This document shows, one piece after another, positions 52,463 to 60,526 of a DNA stretch of 61,494 bases. The number at the start of each line of letters is the position of its first letter. Position 1 is the stretch's first letter. The position numbers and the translations under genes are program-made. The notes beneath the pieces were generated by a model. That model did not search any database, was not told the DNA's origin, and saw nothing but the letters and a program-made list of their open reading frames with translations. The stretch covers positions 1-61,494 of the forward strand of contig JAFQUM010000040.1 in assembly GCA_017408485.1 (NCBI GenBank), given 5' to 3'. Origin of the DNA: Clostridia bacterium (GTDB lineage: Bacteria; Bacillota; Clostridia; Oscillospirales; Butyricicoccaceae).

Positions 52463-54745
52463 TTATCTCAGGTTTTTGTATTGCTCTGATGAAACATTAC
52501 TCAGATCAAGCAGGTTCAGTGCAAACTCCTCTGCGGGGGTCTTCTTTGCGTAGGCAATAATATCGGTGAAAAGCTGCAGGAATACGCTTTGATTTCTCAT
52601 ATGTGAGGAGTGCAGATACGCTTCCTTTATCTCTTCGCACTCGGTCATCAGCTTGATGCGTGCATCATAGCGTTCTCTTGCCAAGGCTTCTATCCTTTTG
52701 GGAGCGCAAGAGCAAAGCTTGCCTTGGGTGATGTCGTAAATGCGAAGCAGCGCCAGCCAATCGTCGCACAGCACCGAGAAATTATCTGCCTCCCAAGCAT
52801 AGCGGCTTGCATAATAGCGGTCGCAATCGGGAGTATCGGCAAGGGTGTGGAATATCTCACTTGCCTGCTTTGCCATTGCGGAGACGGTGATGATAAGCGC
52901 CTCATATTCGCCCCGCTTTTCAAGAATGGTGCTCAAAGGCTCACCGGGAAAAATACGGGGGTAGGGCTTGCCCTTAGAAATATATGAGAAGAGATAATAT
53001 GCCAAGGTTCTTTCGGTGAGAGTACGGCTGTCAAGAACTCTGCTGCCGTCCTCATAGACCTCGTTGCCCTCGCGGTTGCAGGCATCAAGCAGCTTAAAGC
53101 CTTGATATGCCTTTTCCCACTGAGGATGGAACAGACGCTTGCAATAGTCGCGGGTGACCTTGTCGGGAGATTCTGCCGCCTTAAAGTTCCAACAATAGCT
53201 TGCCTGAGCGGAGTTTGTGCGGTCAAAGGCATTATCCCAGCTTGAGTATGAGATAAATCCGCGGCAATCGTCAATATTGTTGGCAAAGTCTGCAAGATAA
53301 TAGCTGTTATGTACTGCGGGACGAAGAACATTCCAATGATAATAGCCGTTCATAGGCTTGACCACCGAAGGCATACCGGAGGTGGCAATATCATCGCGGA
53401 GGAAGGTCATTCTGTCGAAAACATCGGTATATTTCCACCAGTTCATAACGGTGACATCAAGAACATCATTCTTTACAAGCTCACCGCGGAAGAGGGGAAG
53501 ATAGTTGTCAGAAAGGGAAACGATGGACGTATCTCCCGTTTCGGCACGCTGAGAATCAAGGACGGGAACAAGGTAAAAGTCCTTTTTGGGATCAAACTTT
53601 CTGAAGAACATATCATTGTAGATATAGACCGTCTTCATTCCCTTTTCCTTAAGGTGCTTTATCAGCTTGATGGCGTGATCCACAAACTTGGTATAGCTGG
53701 GGATATCCTTGCACTTTTCACACTCGCAGAAGGCGGGCAGTGCGGCAAAGGGATCGTCGGGATTGACGCCTATAGTTCCGCTCTGGTCGTCGATTTCGTC
53801 CATACCGATATCAAATGAAGTGATACCGTTAGGAATCAGATAGCGGTCGATGATGGCATCATAAATATCAAATAAAAGCTCGTATGTCTTGGGGTTCGAG
53901 GTGCAGAAGCCGTTTCCGCAGGCAGAGCCGTCGGCACGCTTTGCGGAGACCTCGGGATACATACGGGGAATAATGGTGTTGTGACCGTAAGAATTGATAA
54001 GGGGAACCACCTCAACACCGTGCTGAGCGCCGTAAACGCACATCTCACCGAAGAGATCCTGAGCGGCGATGGGGGTATCCTCCACTTTGTCTATCCACTT
54101 GCCCTGCTTGGGGGAATAATACTTGGTGATGACCGAGGTCTTCAGTTTGGGATACTTGTCGAGGGAGAAGTATACATACTCGCATACCTCTCCGTCATAC
54201 TGCATTCCCCAGCAGCCGTAAAGGGAGACGGTCATTATATTTTGCTTCTTTTCCACAAGATCATCGATGGCAGCCTTCCAGTCATCGAGAGTCATCAGGT
54301 TTGTGCCATAGCGGCTCTCCATAAAATGACCGCGCTTTTCAAGGTTGGGCCAATCGATTATTTCAAGGCAGGGCAGGGTAACTGCGCCGTCCTCAAGCTT
54401 CAGCATCTGGCAAAGGGTAACTGCGGCATAAAGCAGACCGCGCTGACCGTATCCGCAAAGGCTGATGCCGTCGGGCTTGATGGTCAGGCGATAGCCCTGA
54501 TCGGCATTGGGCATATCCGCAGGGGCATCCGCGATCTCTAAAGTAATGACCACGCTTGCCTCTGTCTTTTTTACAAGCAGACCCGAAAGGGTGCTTTCTA
54601 TCTTTGCCTCGGCGGCCTTAGCAAGAATGCCGTCGGCTCTATTTTCAATTCGGTAAAGTGCCGCGCCCGAAGTGCCAAGCAGAATCTGTCCGTCGAGATA
54701 GGTCACTTTTTTGGGTGGGGTGACGATACGAGAGGTGATATTCAT
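52463..54745 (-). CDS. GH20-like glycoside hydrolase, paralogue 3
   Basis: This 760-residue protein shares the start MNITSRIVTPPK with paralogue 1 and most inner motifs with paralogue 2: DQGYRLTIKPDGISLCGYGQRGLLYAAVTLCQML, DWPNLEKRGHFMESRYG, SFDIGMDEIDD, FCECEKCKDIPSY and the C-terminal ...SEQYKNLR. No signal peptide. AGGAGG precedes the ATG by eight bases. A 14-base palindrome directly after its -10 box suggests tight repression. Three such genes in a row point to a set of related substrates, for example different linkages of GlcNAc or GalNAc. Confidence 0.83.
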   Translation of the reverse strand: MNITSRIVTPPKKVTYLDGQILLGTSGAALYRIENRADGILAKAAEAKIESTLSGLLVKKTEASVVITLEIADAPADMPNADQGYRLTIKPDGISLCGYGQRGLLYAAVTLCQMLKLEDGAVTLPCLEIIDWPNLEKRGHFMESRYGTNLMTLDDWKAAIDDLVEKKQNIMTVSLYGCWGMQYDGEVCEYVYFSLDKYPKLKTSVITKYYSPKQGKWIDKVEDTPIAAQDLFGEMCVYGAQHGVEVVPLINSYGHNTIIPRMYPEVSAKRADGSACGNGFCTSNPKTYELLFDIYDAIIDRYLIPNGITSFDIGMDEIDDQSGTIGVNPDDPFAALPAFCECEKCKDIPSYTKFVDHAIKLIKHLKEKGMKTVYIYNDMFFRKFDPKKDFYLVPVLDSQRAETGDTSIVSLSDNYLPLFRGELVKNDVLDVTVMNWWKYTDVFDRMTFLRDDIATSGMPSVVKPMNGYYHWNVLRPAVHNSYYLADFANNIDDCRGFISYSSWDNAFDRTNSAQASYCWNFKAAESPDKVTRDYCKRLFHPQWEKAYQGFKLLDACNREGNEVYEDGSRVLDSRTLTERTLAYYLFSYISKGKPYPRIFPGEPLSTILEKRGEYEALIITVSAMAKQASEIFHTLADTPDCDRYYASRYAWEADNFSVLCDDWLALLRIYDITQGKLCSCAPKRIEALARERYDARIKLMTECEEIKEAYLHSSHMRNQSVFLQLFTDIIAYAKKTPAEEFALNLLDLSNVSSEQYKNLR

Positions 54746-54766
54746 AAAGGGTCCTCCTGTGTAAAA

Positions 54767-54809
54767 AACTGTATACAGTTATTTTAATAAAAGGCGGGGA
54801 TAAAGTCAA
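54767..54809 (-). promoter_or_regulatory. Promoter and operator-like palindrome of GH20-like gene 3
   Basis: On the minus strand TTGACT (54809-54804) and TAAAAT (54786-54781) are 17 bases apart. The palindrome AACTGTATACAGTT (54767-54780) abuts the -10 box and covers the likely transcription start, the classic place for a repressor. Confidence 0.75.
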
Positions 54810-54835
54810 TTTTTATTTTGCTTATGCAAACAAAA

Positions 54836-54860
54836 GCTCTGCGGGCAGGTGCCGCAGAGC
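54836..54860 (-). terminator. Terminator of sleB
   Basis: GCTCTGCGG (54836-54844) pairs with CCGCAGAGC (54852-54860). On the minus strand TTTTG follows. Confidence 0.85.
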
Positions 54861-54870
54861 CTGAATGAGT

Positions 54871-55521
54871 CTATTTTGCAAATACATGCTGACCGATGGT
54901 GGTCACCACGGGTCGGGAATATATCCATTTGCTTGTAGTCTTGGCGGGGTTATAATAATATATCGCTCCGCCGGTGGGATCCCATCCGTTCAGGGCATCC
55001 TGCGCCGCCTTTCGCGCCGATGATGTTATGGTTGTAGATGCCCATTGTCCGTCATCAATGGCGGTAAACGCCCCCGGCTGATATATCACACCGGAAATAC
55101 TGTTGGGAAAGGACGGATGCCGCACTCGGTTGAGTATGACCGCACCAACAGCCACCTGCCCAACATAGGGCTCGCCCCGAGCCTCGGCGGCTATCATTCG
55201 CGAGAGCAGATAAAGATCGTTTGACCCACTCCCTGAGTTTGAACTTGACGAGTCGGAAATACCCAATGCCGCCAAGGTTGCCTTTCCGCAAATGCCGTCT
55301 ACCTTCAGTCCGTTGGTGCGCTGAAAATATTTCACCGCCGCCACGGTTTTGCTCCCGTATATTCCGTCGATAGAGCCTTTGTAGTAGCCCCACCGCTTGA
55401 GCTTGGTCTGTATTTCCTTTACCTTGGCACCCGATGAGCCGCGGGAATAGGCGGCAAGTATGCCTATGGACAAAACAAAAGCCAATACCAAGGCTATTGC
55501 AATAATTCTTTTAGCCTTCAT
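54871..55521 (-). CDS. sleB: SleB-type spore cortex-lytic / cell wall hydrolase
   Basis: This 216-residue protein has a signal peptide (1-26), a peptidoglycan-binding type 1 domain (about 30-88, with VKEIQTKLKRWGYYKGSIDGIYG), a Ser/Gly linker (91-100), and a SleB/Hydrolase_2 catalytic domain. The presumed catalytic glutamate is E113 in MIAAEARGEPYVGQVAVGAVILNR. SleB cuts muramic-lactam-containing cortex peptidoglycan in germination; related CwlJ-like enzymes also exist. It supports an endospore-forming host. No ypeB partner gene is adjacent. Confidence 0.88.
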   Translation of the reverse strand: MKAKRIIAIALVLAFVLSIGILAAYSRGSSGAKVKEIQTKLKRWGYYKGSIDGIYGSKTVAAVKYFQRTNGLKVDGICGKATLAALGISDSSSSNSGSGSNDLYLLSRMIAAEARGEPYVGQVAVGAVILNRVRHPSFPNSISGVIYQPGAFTAIDDGQWASTTITSSARKAAQDALNGWDPTGGAIYYYNPAKTTSKWIYSRPVVTTIGQHVFAK

Positions 55522-55544
55522 AATTTTTCTCCCTTTGGTTTTTG

Positions 55545-55573
55545 TTTGTATTTTCTCCGACTTATGCTATAAT
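55545..55573 (+). promoter_or_regulatory. Probable promoter of the trmN6-rsmI-GNAT operon
   Basis: TATAAT (55568-55573) is preceded by TTTGTA (55545-55550) at 17 bases. The -35 is weak. It lies in the divergent gap between sleB and the methyltransferase gene. Confidence 0.5.
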
Positions 55574-55605
55574 ATGCATATAGTTATTTGAAAAGGGGTG
55601 CGCCG

Positions 55606-56298
55606 ATGGAAAAAGAATATCCTTTTTATGAAGGCAAGACCCTTTTAATGGACGACTGCTTTTTCAAATTGACCACCGACACGGTGCTGCTTTCGGCATT
55701 TGTTCGGGTCAAAAGCGGTCAAAAGGGAATAGACTTAGGCGCGGGAGTAGGCTGTCTCGGTCTGCTTGTTATGCTGCGCAATGAAGGTGTGGCGGTTGAC
55801 GGGGTGGAGATATCTCAAGGCGCGGCAGAGCTTGCTCAAAGAAATTACACGCTTTGCGGCAAGGGCGATATGGCAAGTGTTACCTGCGGTGACTATACCA
55901 AGCTTGAAATAAGCAATAAATATGATTTTTGCGTTACCAACCCGCCTTATTTTTCTCCAAAAGCGGGACTTCACAGCCAAAGCGCTGAGATCGACACCGC
56001 CCGCAGAGGTGAACTGTTCGATGTACTTTCCGCGGCGGCAAAAGCGCTCAAGCCTTCGGGCAGACTGTTTATGTGCATAAAAGCGGAACGGCTTTCGGCA
56101 ACCTTTTCTCAGCTTGAAAAAACAGGATTTTGCGCCAAAAGAATACGCTTTGTCCACAACACCGAAGCCTCTCAGGCATCCATCGTGATGATCGAGGCAA
56201 TGCTGGGCAAGGGCGAGCCCAAAATAGAAAAGCCCCTTATTCTGCGTGACGAAAACGGCTATACAAAGGAGTATCGTGATATATATGGAACGTGGTAA
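55606..56298 (+). CDS. trmN6: tRNA1(Val) adenine-N6 methyltransferase family protein
   Basis: This 230-residue SAM-dependent methyltransferase has the glycine-rich SAM loop IDLGAGVGCLGLL and the N6-adenine methylase motif NPPY (TNPPYFSP). Proteins of this type (TrmN6/YfiC; YabB in Bacillus) methylate A37 of tRNA-Val. The start ATG at 55606 follows AGGGGTG; an upstream TTG adds six codons but overlaps that site. Its neighbour is rsmI, an arrangement seen in many Firmicutes, and the two genes overlap by 14 bases. Confidence 0.88.
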   Translation: MEKEYPFYEGKTLLMDDCFFKLTTDTVLLSAFVRVKSGQKGIDLGAGVGCLGLLVMLRNEGVAVDGVEISQGAAELAQRNYTLCGKGDMASVTCGDYTKLEISNKYDFCVTNPPYFSPKAGLHSQSAEIDTARRGELFDVLSAAAKALKPSGRLFMCIKAERLSATFSQLEKTGFCAKRIRFVHNTEASQASIVMIEAMLGKGEPKIEKPLILRDENGYTKEYRDIYGTW

Positions 56299-57130
56299 GC
56301 TTTATCCCATAGCAACTCCCATAGGTAACCTGAGCGATTTTTCTCCCCGTGCGATAGAGACCCTTGAAAGTGTGGATTTTATCGCCGCCGAGGATACCCG
56401 TGTTACTATGAAGCTGCTTAATCGGTTTGAAATAAAAAAGCCGCTCATAAGCTATTATGAGCATAACCGCCGTGAAAAAGGCGAATATATAGTCGAACGC
56501 CTTGAAAACGGCGAAAGCTGCGCTTTAGTTACCGACGCGGGCTCTCCCGCTATTTCCGACCCGGGGACCGAGCTTGTTGACCTGTGCATCCAGCGGGGCA
56601 TTGAGGTAGTGCCCATTCCCGGCTGCTGCGCCATTATTACGGCGCTGTGCGCGTCGGGTATCGAATGCGGCAGATTTACCTTTGAAGGCTTTTTGTCCAC
56701 CGCCAACAAGAGCCGTATCGACCATCTTGAATCGGTAGCAAAGGAAAAGCGGACAATGGTCTTCTATGAAGCGCCTCACAAGCTGATGCGTACCTTGGAG
56801 GATATGTATAAATACTTCGGTGACCGCGAAATAGCACTCTGCCGCGAGCTTACCAAGCTCCACGAGGAGATAATCCGCACCACCCTTTCCGCCGCCATCG
56901 AAAAATATAAAGAGACCCCGCCCAAAGGCGAGTTTGTGCTTGTTATAAAGGGTTATAAGGGTGAGGACGAAAATACCGAAAAGCCCGAGCCTCTTGAAAT
57001 GGTCAAAAGGCTTATGAGCGAGGGAAAGAGCCTTAAGGATGCGGTCAAAGAGACCAGCAAGGCGCTGTCTTACCCCAAAAACCACCTTTATGATGCGGCA
57101 CTTGAGATGATATCCAAGGAGGAAGAATAA
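56285..57130 (+). CDS. rsmI: 16S rRNA 2'-O-ribose C1402 methyltransferase
   Basis: This 281-residue tetrapyrrole-methylase-fold enzyme has YPIATPIGNLSDFSPRAIETL, AAEDTR and VTDAGSPAISDPG, the signatures of RsmI. It methylates C1402 in the decoding centre. The start lies inside the previous gene. ATG 56285 is 13 bases from AAGGAG and an in-frame GTG at 56276 is only four bases away, so either could be used. It is followed with a one-base overlap (TAATG) by a GNAT gene. Confidence 0.94.
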   Translation: MERGKLYPIATPIGNLSDFSPRAIETLESVDFIAAEDTRVTMKLLNRFEIKKPLISYYEHNRREKGEYIVERLENGESCALVTDAGSPAISDPGTELVDLCIQRGIEVVPIPGCCAIITALCASGIECGRFTFEGFLSTANKSRIDHLESVAKEKRTMVFYEAPHKLMRTLEDMYKYFGDREIALCRELTKLHEEIIRTTLSAAIEKYKETPPKGEFVLVIKGYKGEDENTEKPEPLEMVKRLMSEGKSLKDAVKETSKALSYPKNHLYDAALEMISKEEE

Positions 57131-57603
57131 TGAAAAAAGAGATAAAACCCATCCCTTCATCCGAGCTGATGGACGCAATGGATCTTGTATGGACGGTGTT
57201 TTCCGACACCGCCGCCAAGGATTGCACCGATGAGGGCAAGGAAGAGTTCTGGCAGTCCACCGACTTTGAGCATATGCTTCAGCGCACAGGTGACGGCGAT
57301 TACCGCATCTGGGGCGCTTATGCCGACGACGAGCTTATCGGTGTTTGTGTGCTCCGCGAGCCCTGCCATGTGGATATGCTTTTTGTCGAAGTGGAAGCGC
57401 AGAAAAAGGGCGTCGGCTCATCCTTGCTCAAGCGCGCCGTTATGGATGCCCGCCGCGCCGATGAGACATTTACCCGCGTAACAGTAAATGCCTACCCCTC
57501 TGCCGTAGGCTTCTTCGAAAAGCTTGGCTTCAAAGCCATGGGCGAACAGCGCATCGAGGACGGTATTCCATATACTCCGATGGAGATATCAGCCGCTATC
57601 TGA
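57130..57603 (+). CDS. GNAT family N-acetyltransferase
   Basis: This 157-residue protein has the acetyl-CoA motif VEVEAQKKGVGSSLLKRAV (motif A, about residues 92-110) and the C-terminal AVGFFEKLGFKAMGEQ typical of GNAT enzymes. The substrate is unknown. Its start overlaps the rsmI stop, so it belongs to the trmN6-rsmI operon. Confidence 0.88.
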   Translation: MKKEIKPIPSSELMDAMDLVWTVFSDTAAKDCTDEGKEEFWQSTDFEHMLQRTGDGDYRIWGAYADDELIGVCVLREPCHVDMLFVEVEAQKKGVGSSLLKRAVMDARRADETFTRVTVNAYPSAVGFFEKLGFKAMGEQRIEDGIPYTPMEISAAI

Positions 57604-57612
57604 TTTATTCTC

Positions 57613-57746
57613 ATTCGCCAAAGGCGAATATATCGATTTTCTTTTTGCTCCTGCAAAAAGAAAAATATCGAACGGCAAAGCCGCAACTTGAGTTTTGCCC
57701 GCAAAACATATCGACATAAAAAAGCACTGCCGCAGCAGTGCTTTTT
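57613..57746. repeat. Hairpin array with ATATCGA linker, ending in a terminator
   Basis: Between the converging GNAT and NnrD genes lie the hairpins ATTCGCC/GGCGAAT (57613-57629), TTTTCTTTTTGC with its partner (57637-57664), CGGC/GCCG (57673-57683) and GTTTTGC/GCAAAAC (57692-57707). ATATCGA follows the first, second and fourth hairpin (57630, 57665, 57708). A last hairpin, AAAAAGCACTGC with its partner (about 57719-57746), has a T run and is the bidirectional terminator. The layout equals that of the array at 44.9 kb but with another linker. Confidence 0.85.
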
Positions 57747-57775
57747 ATGTATTATATATAGGTATGATGTTCGCT

Positions 57776-58639
57776 TTAGATATCCTCTTCGATTTCAGCA
57801 AAGGCTACGCCGATTTCGTCAAGGATATCGGTGACAAGGGCGGCACGGGCGGTGTGCATCTGGGCGGCAAGCATTCCCGCCTGAGAATGAATATATACAC
57901 CGACCGCGGCGGCATCGGCAGGGGAGATGCCCTGAGCAAGCAGTCCCGCAATAAGTCCTGCCAATATATCCCCGCTTCCGCCCTTGGCAAGGGCGGAGTT
58001 GGGCTGATTGAGGATATAGCACTTTTCTCCGTAGATTTGGGTGACCGCGCCCTTTGAAACGAGGGTTACATTATATTTTTTGGCAAAGTCTTTGGCAGAG
58101 TCGAGCTTTGCGGCGGTCAAAAGCCGTTTAAGCTCCCTTTCGTGGGGAGTCAAAATAATGGGACAAGCGGCCCTTTCAAGCAACGATATGTCCTCAGCAA
58201 GCAGATTGAGTCCGTCGGCATCTATTACAAGGGGGCGGGTGCAAAGCTTTATCAGCGAATCCAATGCCGCCCGTCCGCCCTCGGTTATACCAATGCCACA
58301 ACCAAAAAGAATTGCCTTGTATCCGGTAAGACAGGTCTTTGCGATAAAATCCTTGACAAAGATCGGCTCAATGCCGCCGTCATTGCTCAGGGGGAGCGCC
58401 TTGAGCACCGCACCGGGATAGGCATAATTTACGCTTTGGCATACATTTTCCACCGAAGCCAAGGTCACCAAGCCCACGCCGGAGCGCAGAGCGCCACCCA
58501 CCGACAATACTGCCGCACCGGGCATATCGTAGCTTCCGCAAATGCAGGTCAGCTTTCCAAAGCCCAGCTTGTCGCAATTGTCGTCGCGAGTGGGGAGAAG
58601 GGTAGCTATAAGCTCCCTATTTATGTTTATAAACAGCAT
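57776..58639 (-). CDS. nnrD: ADP-dependent NAD(P)H-hydrate dehydratase
   Basis: This 287-residue protein of the ribokinase-like YjeF C-terminal family repairs hydrated NAD(P)H. Motifs are CGSYDMPGAAVLSVGGALRSGVGLVTLA, VIDADGLN, LTPHERELKRLL and the catalytic ALAKGGSGDILAGLIAGLL. The start at 58639 (MLFININREL) is supported by AGAGGTG; an in-frame ATG ten codons earlier overlaps that site. The N-terminal epimerase domain (NnrE) fused in many homologues is absent and no separate nnrE is seen. Confidence 0.9.
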   Translation of the reverse strand: MLFININRELIATLLPTRDDNCDKLGFGKLTCICGSYDMPGAAVLSVGGALRSGVGLVTLASVENVCQSVNYAYPGAVLKALPLSNDGGIEPIFVKDFIAKTCLTGYKAILFGCGIGITEGGRAALDSLIKLCTRPLVIDADGLNLLAEDISLLERAACPIILTPHERELKRLLTAAKLDSAKDFAKKYNVTLVSKGAVTQIYGEKCYILNQPNSALAKGGSGDILAGLIAGLLAQGISPADAAAVGVYIHSQAGMLAAQMHTARAALVTDILDEIGVAFAEIEEDI

Positions 58640-58771
58640 AATATCACCTCTGTGTTGACATTTAAGCATATATATTATATATTGTATATGGACGATTTGA
58701 CAATAAAAACAGTAAAAATATGGATTTTATGATAAAAATTCAATAAAATTGCATTTTTATATAAAAAATAC

Positions 58772-58800
58772 TTGACTTGACATATTGAGCGTGATATGAT
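58772..58800 (+). promoter_or_regulatory. Promoter of the rpmG-secE-nusG-rplK-rplA operon
   Basis: TTGACT (58772-58777) and TATGAT (58795-58800) are 17 bases apart. The leader to rpmG is about 105 bases and contains a GGGAGG stretch, but no clear structure was found. Confidence 0.8.
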
Positions 58801-58912
58801 AACTCTACCTGTCAGGTCTTTTTTTATGTCTGCGAAAGACTAAAAACAGGGAGGCAAAAAGGTGCGGCATTTGATAAAGAATGCGGCCTAATCTAAAAGG
58901 AGGTGCCGAAAC

Positions 58913-59062
58913 ATGCGCGTTAAGATCACTTTAGCGTGTACCGAGTGCAAGCAGAGAAACTATGATACTGTCAAGAACAAGAAGAACACTCCTGATCGTA
59001 TCGAGCTCAACAAGTACTGCCGTTTTTGCAAGAAGCACACCTTACACAGGGAAACCAAGTAA
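58913..59062 (+). CDS. rpmG: 50S ribosomal protein L33
   Basis: This short gene encodes 49 residues: [20 protein letters not shown] and onward, ending [10 protein letters not shown]. Two CxxC pairs (CTEC and CRFC) make it the zinc-binding L33 form. AAGGAGG lies 10 bases upstream. In Firmicutes rpmG commonly precedes secE and nusG, as here. Confidence 0.96.
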   Translation: MRVKITLACTECKQRNYDTVKNKKNTPDRIELNKYCRFCKKHTLHRETK

Positions 59063-59089
59063 GGCATTTTGAAGAAAAGAGGTGCTTTA

Positions 59090-59380
59090 ATGGCTGAAAA
59101 GGAAAAAAACACACAGTTGACAACCGAGAATAAGGCTGTCGAAACAAAAAAAGCAGACAAGGCTCCCAAAGAAAAGAAACCCGGTTTCTTCTCCAAGGTA
59201 GCAAAGTGGTTCCGCGACCTTCGCTCCGAAGCAAAGAAAGTCGTGTGGCCTTCCGGTAAGCAGGTTGTTAATAATACTGCTATCGTTATCCTCGTAGTCA
59301 TCGTGGTTTGCGCTTTTGTCGCACTGCTTGACTTCGGCTTTGGTCAGATCCGCGACCTTATCGCAACCCTGCTCGCATAA
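59090..59380 (+). CDS. secE: Preprotein translocase subunit SecE
   Basis: This 96-residue protein starts at ATG 59090 after AGAGGTG. It has a charged N-terminal part, the conserved amphipathic segment KVAKWFRDLRSEAKKVVWPSGKQV and one C-terminal transmembrane helix (about residues 62-82). SecE clamps SecY in the membrane. An upstream in-frame ATG at 59069 overlaps the ribosome binding region and is not favoured. Confidence 0.94.
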   Translation: MAEKEKNTQLTTENKAVETKKADKAPKEKKPGFFSKVAKWFRDLRSEAKKVVWPSGKQVVNNTAIVILVVIVVCAFVALLDFGFGQIRDLIATLLA

Positions 59381-59401
59381 AAGAGACAGGAGGAAATTAC
59401 A

Positions 59402-59944
59402 ATGCAAGATGAGGCACTGAGCACTGAAGCTAAATGGTATGTGGTACACACATATTCCGGCTATGAAAACAAAGTAGCAGCCACTATCCAAAAGACGGTG
59501 GAAAACCGCCACCTCGAAGACCTTATCTTTGACATCAAGATCCCTATGGAGACTGTCACCGAGTATACAGACTCAGGTGCCGCCAAAGAGGTTGAGAGAA
59601 AGCTTTTCCCCGGCTATGTTCTTGTCAAGATGCTCATGACCGATGAGAGCTGGTATGTTGTCCGCAATACCCGCGGCGTTACAAGCTTTGTCGGCCCCGG
59701 CTCAAAACCCGTACCCCTCACCCCCGAAGAGGCTGATGCTCTCGGCGTTGAGAAGGTAGTTGTGCGTCTTTCCTATGGTATCGGCGATTCCGTCAAGGTC
59801 ACCGAAGGTCCCTTCGAGGGCTTTGTTGGTAAGGTTGCTGACATCAATATGGCAGAAAGCCGCGTAACAGTTAACGTATCGCTTATGGGTAGAGAAATGC
59901 CTGTCGAAGTTGAGTTTGGTCAGGTCGTACTCATGGGCAAATAA
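59402..59944 (+). CDS. nusG: Transcription termination/antitermination protein NusG
   Basis: This 180-residue protein has the NGN domain (WYVVHTYSGYENKVAATIQ; PGYVLVKMLMTDESWYVVRNTRGVTSFVG) and a KOW domain (VKVTEGPFEGFVGKVADINMAESRVTV). It binds RNA polymerase and links transcription to translation or Rho. Preceded by AGGAGG, it lies in the standard secE-nusG-rplK order. Confidence 0.97.
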   Translation: MQDEALSTEAKWYVVHTYSGYENKVAATIQKTVENRHLEDLIFDIKIPMETVTEYTDSGAAKEVERKLFPGYVLVKMLMTDESWYVVRNTRGVTSFVGPGSKPVPLTPEEADALGVEKVVVRLSYGIGDSVKVTEGPFEGFVGKVADINMAESRVTVNVSLMGREMPVEVEFGQVVLMGK

Positions 59945-59964
59945 TTTTAGACCCCGGCACGTAA

Positions 59965-59995
59965 GTGGGAGGGTAAAAGTACCCATTTTAACCAC
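59965..59995 (+). promoter_or_regulatory. Candidate L1-binding site A, before rplK
   Basis: An outer stem GTGG/CCAC (59965-59968 and 59992-59995) encloses a GA dinucleotide, a 5-bp hairpin GGGTA/TACCC with an AAAG loop, and an asymmetric A/T-rich strand. The same layout recurs before rplA (60481-60509). L1 is known to bind such a two-helix motif with an asymmetric loop in rRNA and in its own mRNA. Confidence 0.6.
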
Positions 59996-60019
59996 ATAAT
60001 TTCAAGGAGGTGCACGAAC

Positions 60020-60445
60020 GTGGCACAGAAAGTTACAGCATTAGTAAAACTTCAGATTCCCGCGGGCAAGGCAACCCCGGCTCCCCCGGTTGGTTCCGCT
60101 CTGGGCCCCCACGGCATAAACATTATGCAGTTCACCAAGGAATTCAATGAGCGTACAAAGAATGATATTGGTCTCATTATTCCTGTTGTTATCACAGTCT
60201 ACGCTGACCGCTCTTTCTCCTTCATCACCAAGACCCCTCCCGCAGCGGTTCTTATTAAGAAGGAATGCGGCATCGACAAGGCTTCCGGCGTACCCAACAA
60301 GCAGAAGGTTGCTAAGATCAGCAAGGCTTCCGTTCAGAAGATCGCCGAAATCAAGATGCAGGACCTTAACGCTGCTTCCCTCGAGAGCGCTATGAGCATG
60401 ATCGCAGGTACCGCTCGCAGCATGGGCATCACTGTCGAGGAATAA
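60020..60445 (+). CDS. rplK: 50S ribosomal protein L11
   Basis: This 141-residue protein starts with GTG after AAGGAGG and has the full L11 sequence pattern: [45 protein letters not shown] and the C-terminal [13 protein letters not shown]. It forms the base of the GTPase-associated centre. It is followed by rplA after 81 bases that hold a second structured site. Confidence 0.97.
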   Translation: MAQKVTALVKLQIPAGKATPAPPVGSALGPHGINIMQFTKEFNERTKNDIGLIIPVVITVYADRSFSFITKTPPAAVLIKKECGIDKASGVPNKQKVAKISKASVQKIAEIKMQDLNAASLESAMSMIAGTARSMGITVEE

Positions 60446-60455
60446 TTATTTGTAT

Positions 60456-60509
60456 GTTGCGGAAAAATGTAGCCGCAACTGTGGGAGGATCAAAGATCCG
60501 AAAAACCAC
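60456..60509 (+). promoter_or_regulatory. Hairpin and candidate L1-binding site B, before rplA
   Basis: A hairpin GTTGCGG/CCGCAAC (60456-60479) is followed by outer stem GTGG/CCAC (60481-60484, 60506-60509). The outer stem encloses GA, the hairpin GGATC/GATCC with an AAA loop, and GAAAAA. The form matches site A before rplK. It would allow L1 to repress its own translation. Confidence 0.6.
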
Positions 60510-60526
60510 TTTTAGGAGGATTAACA

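Noticed and set aside
54767..54809. Treating the three GH20-like genes as one operon
   Set aside because: Each gene has a separate 17-bp-spaced promoter and a strong terminator before the next gene, so independent transcription is more likely.
58801..58912. Searching the rpmG leader for tRNA or a known leader element
   Set aside because: No cloverleaf, terminator or compensating stems could be supported; the stretch shows only purine-rich patches.
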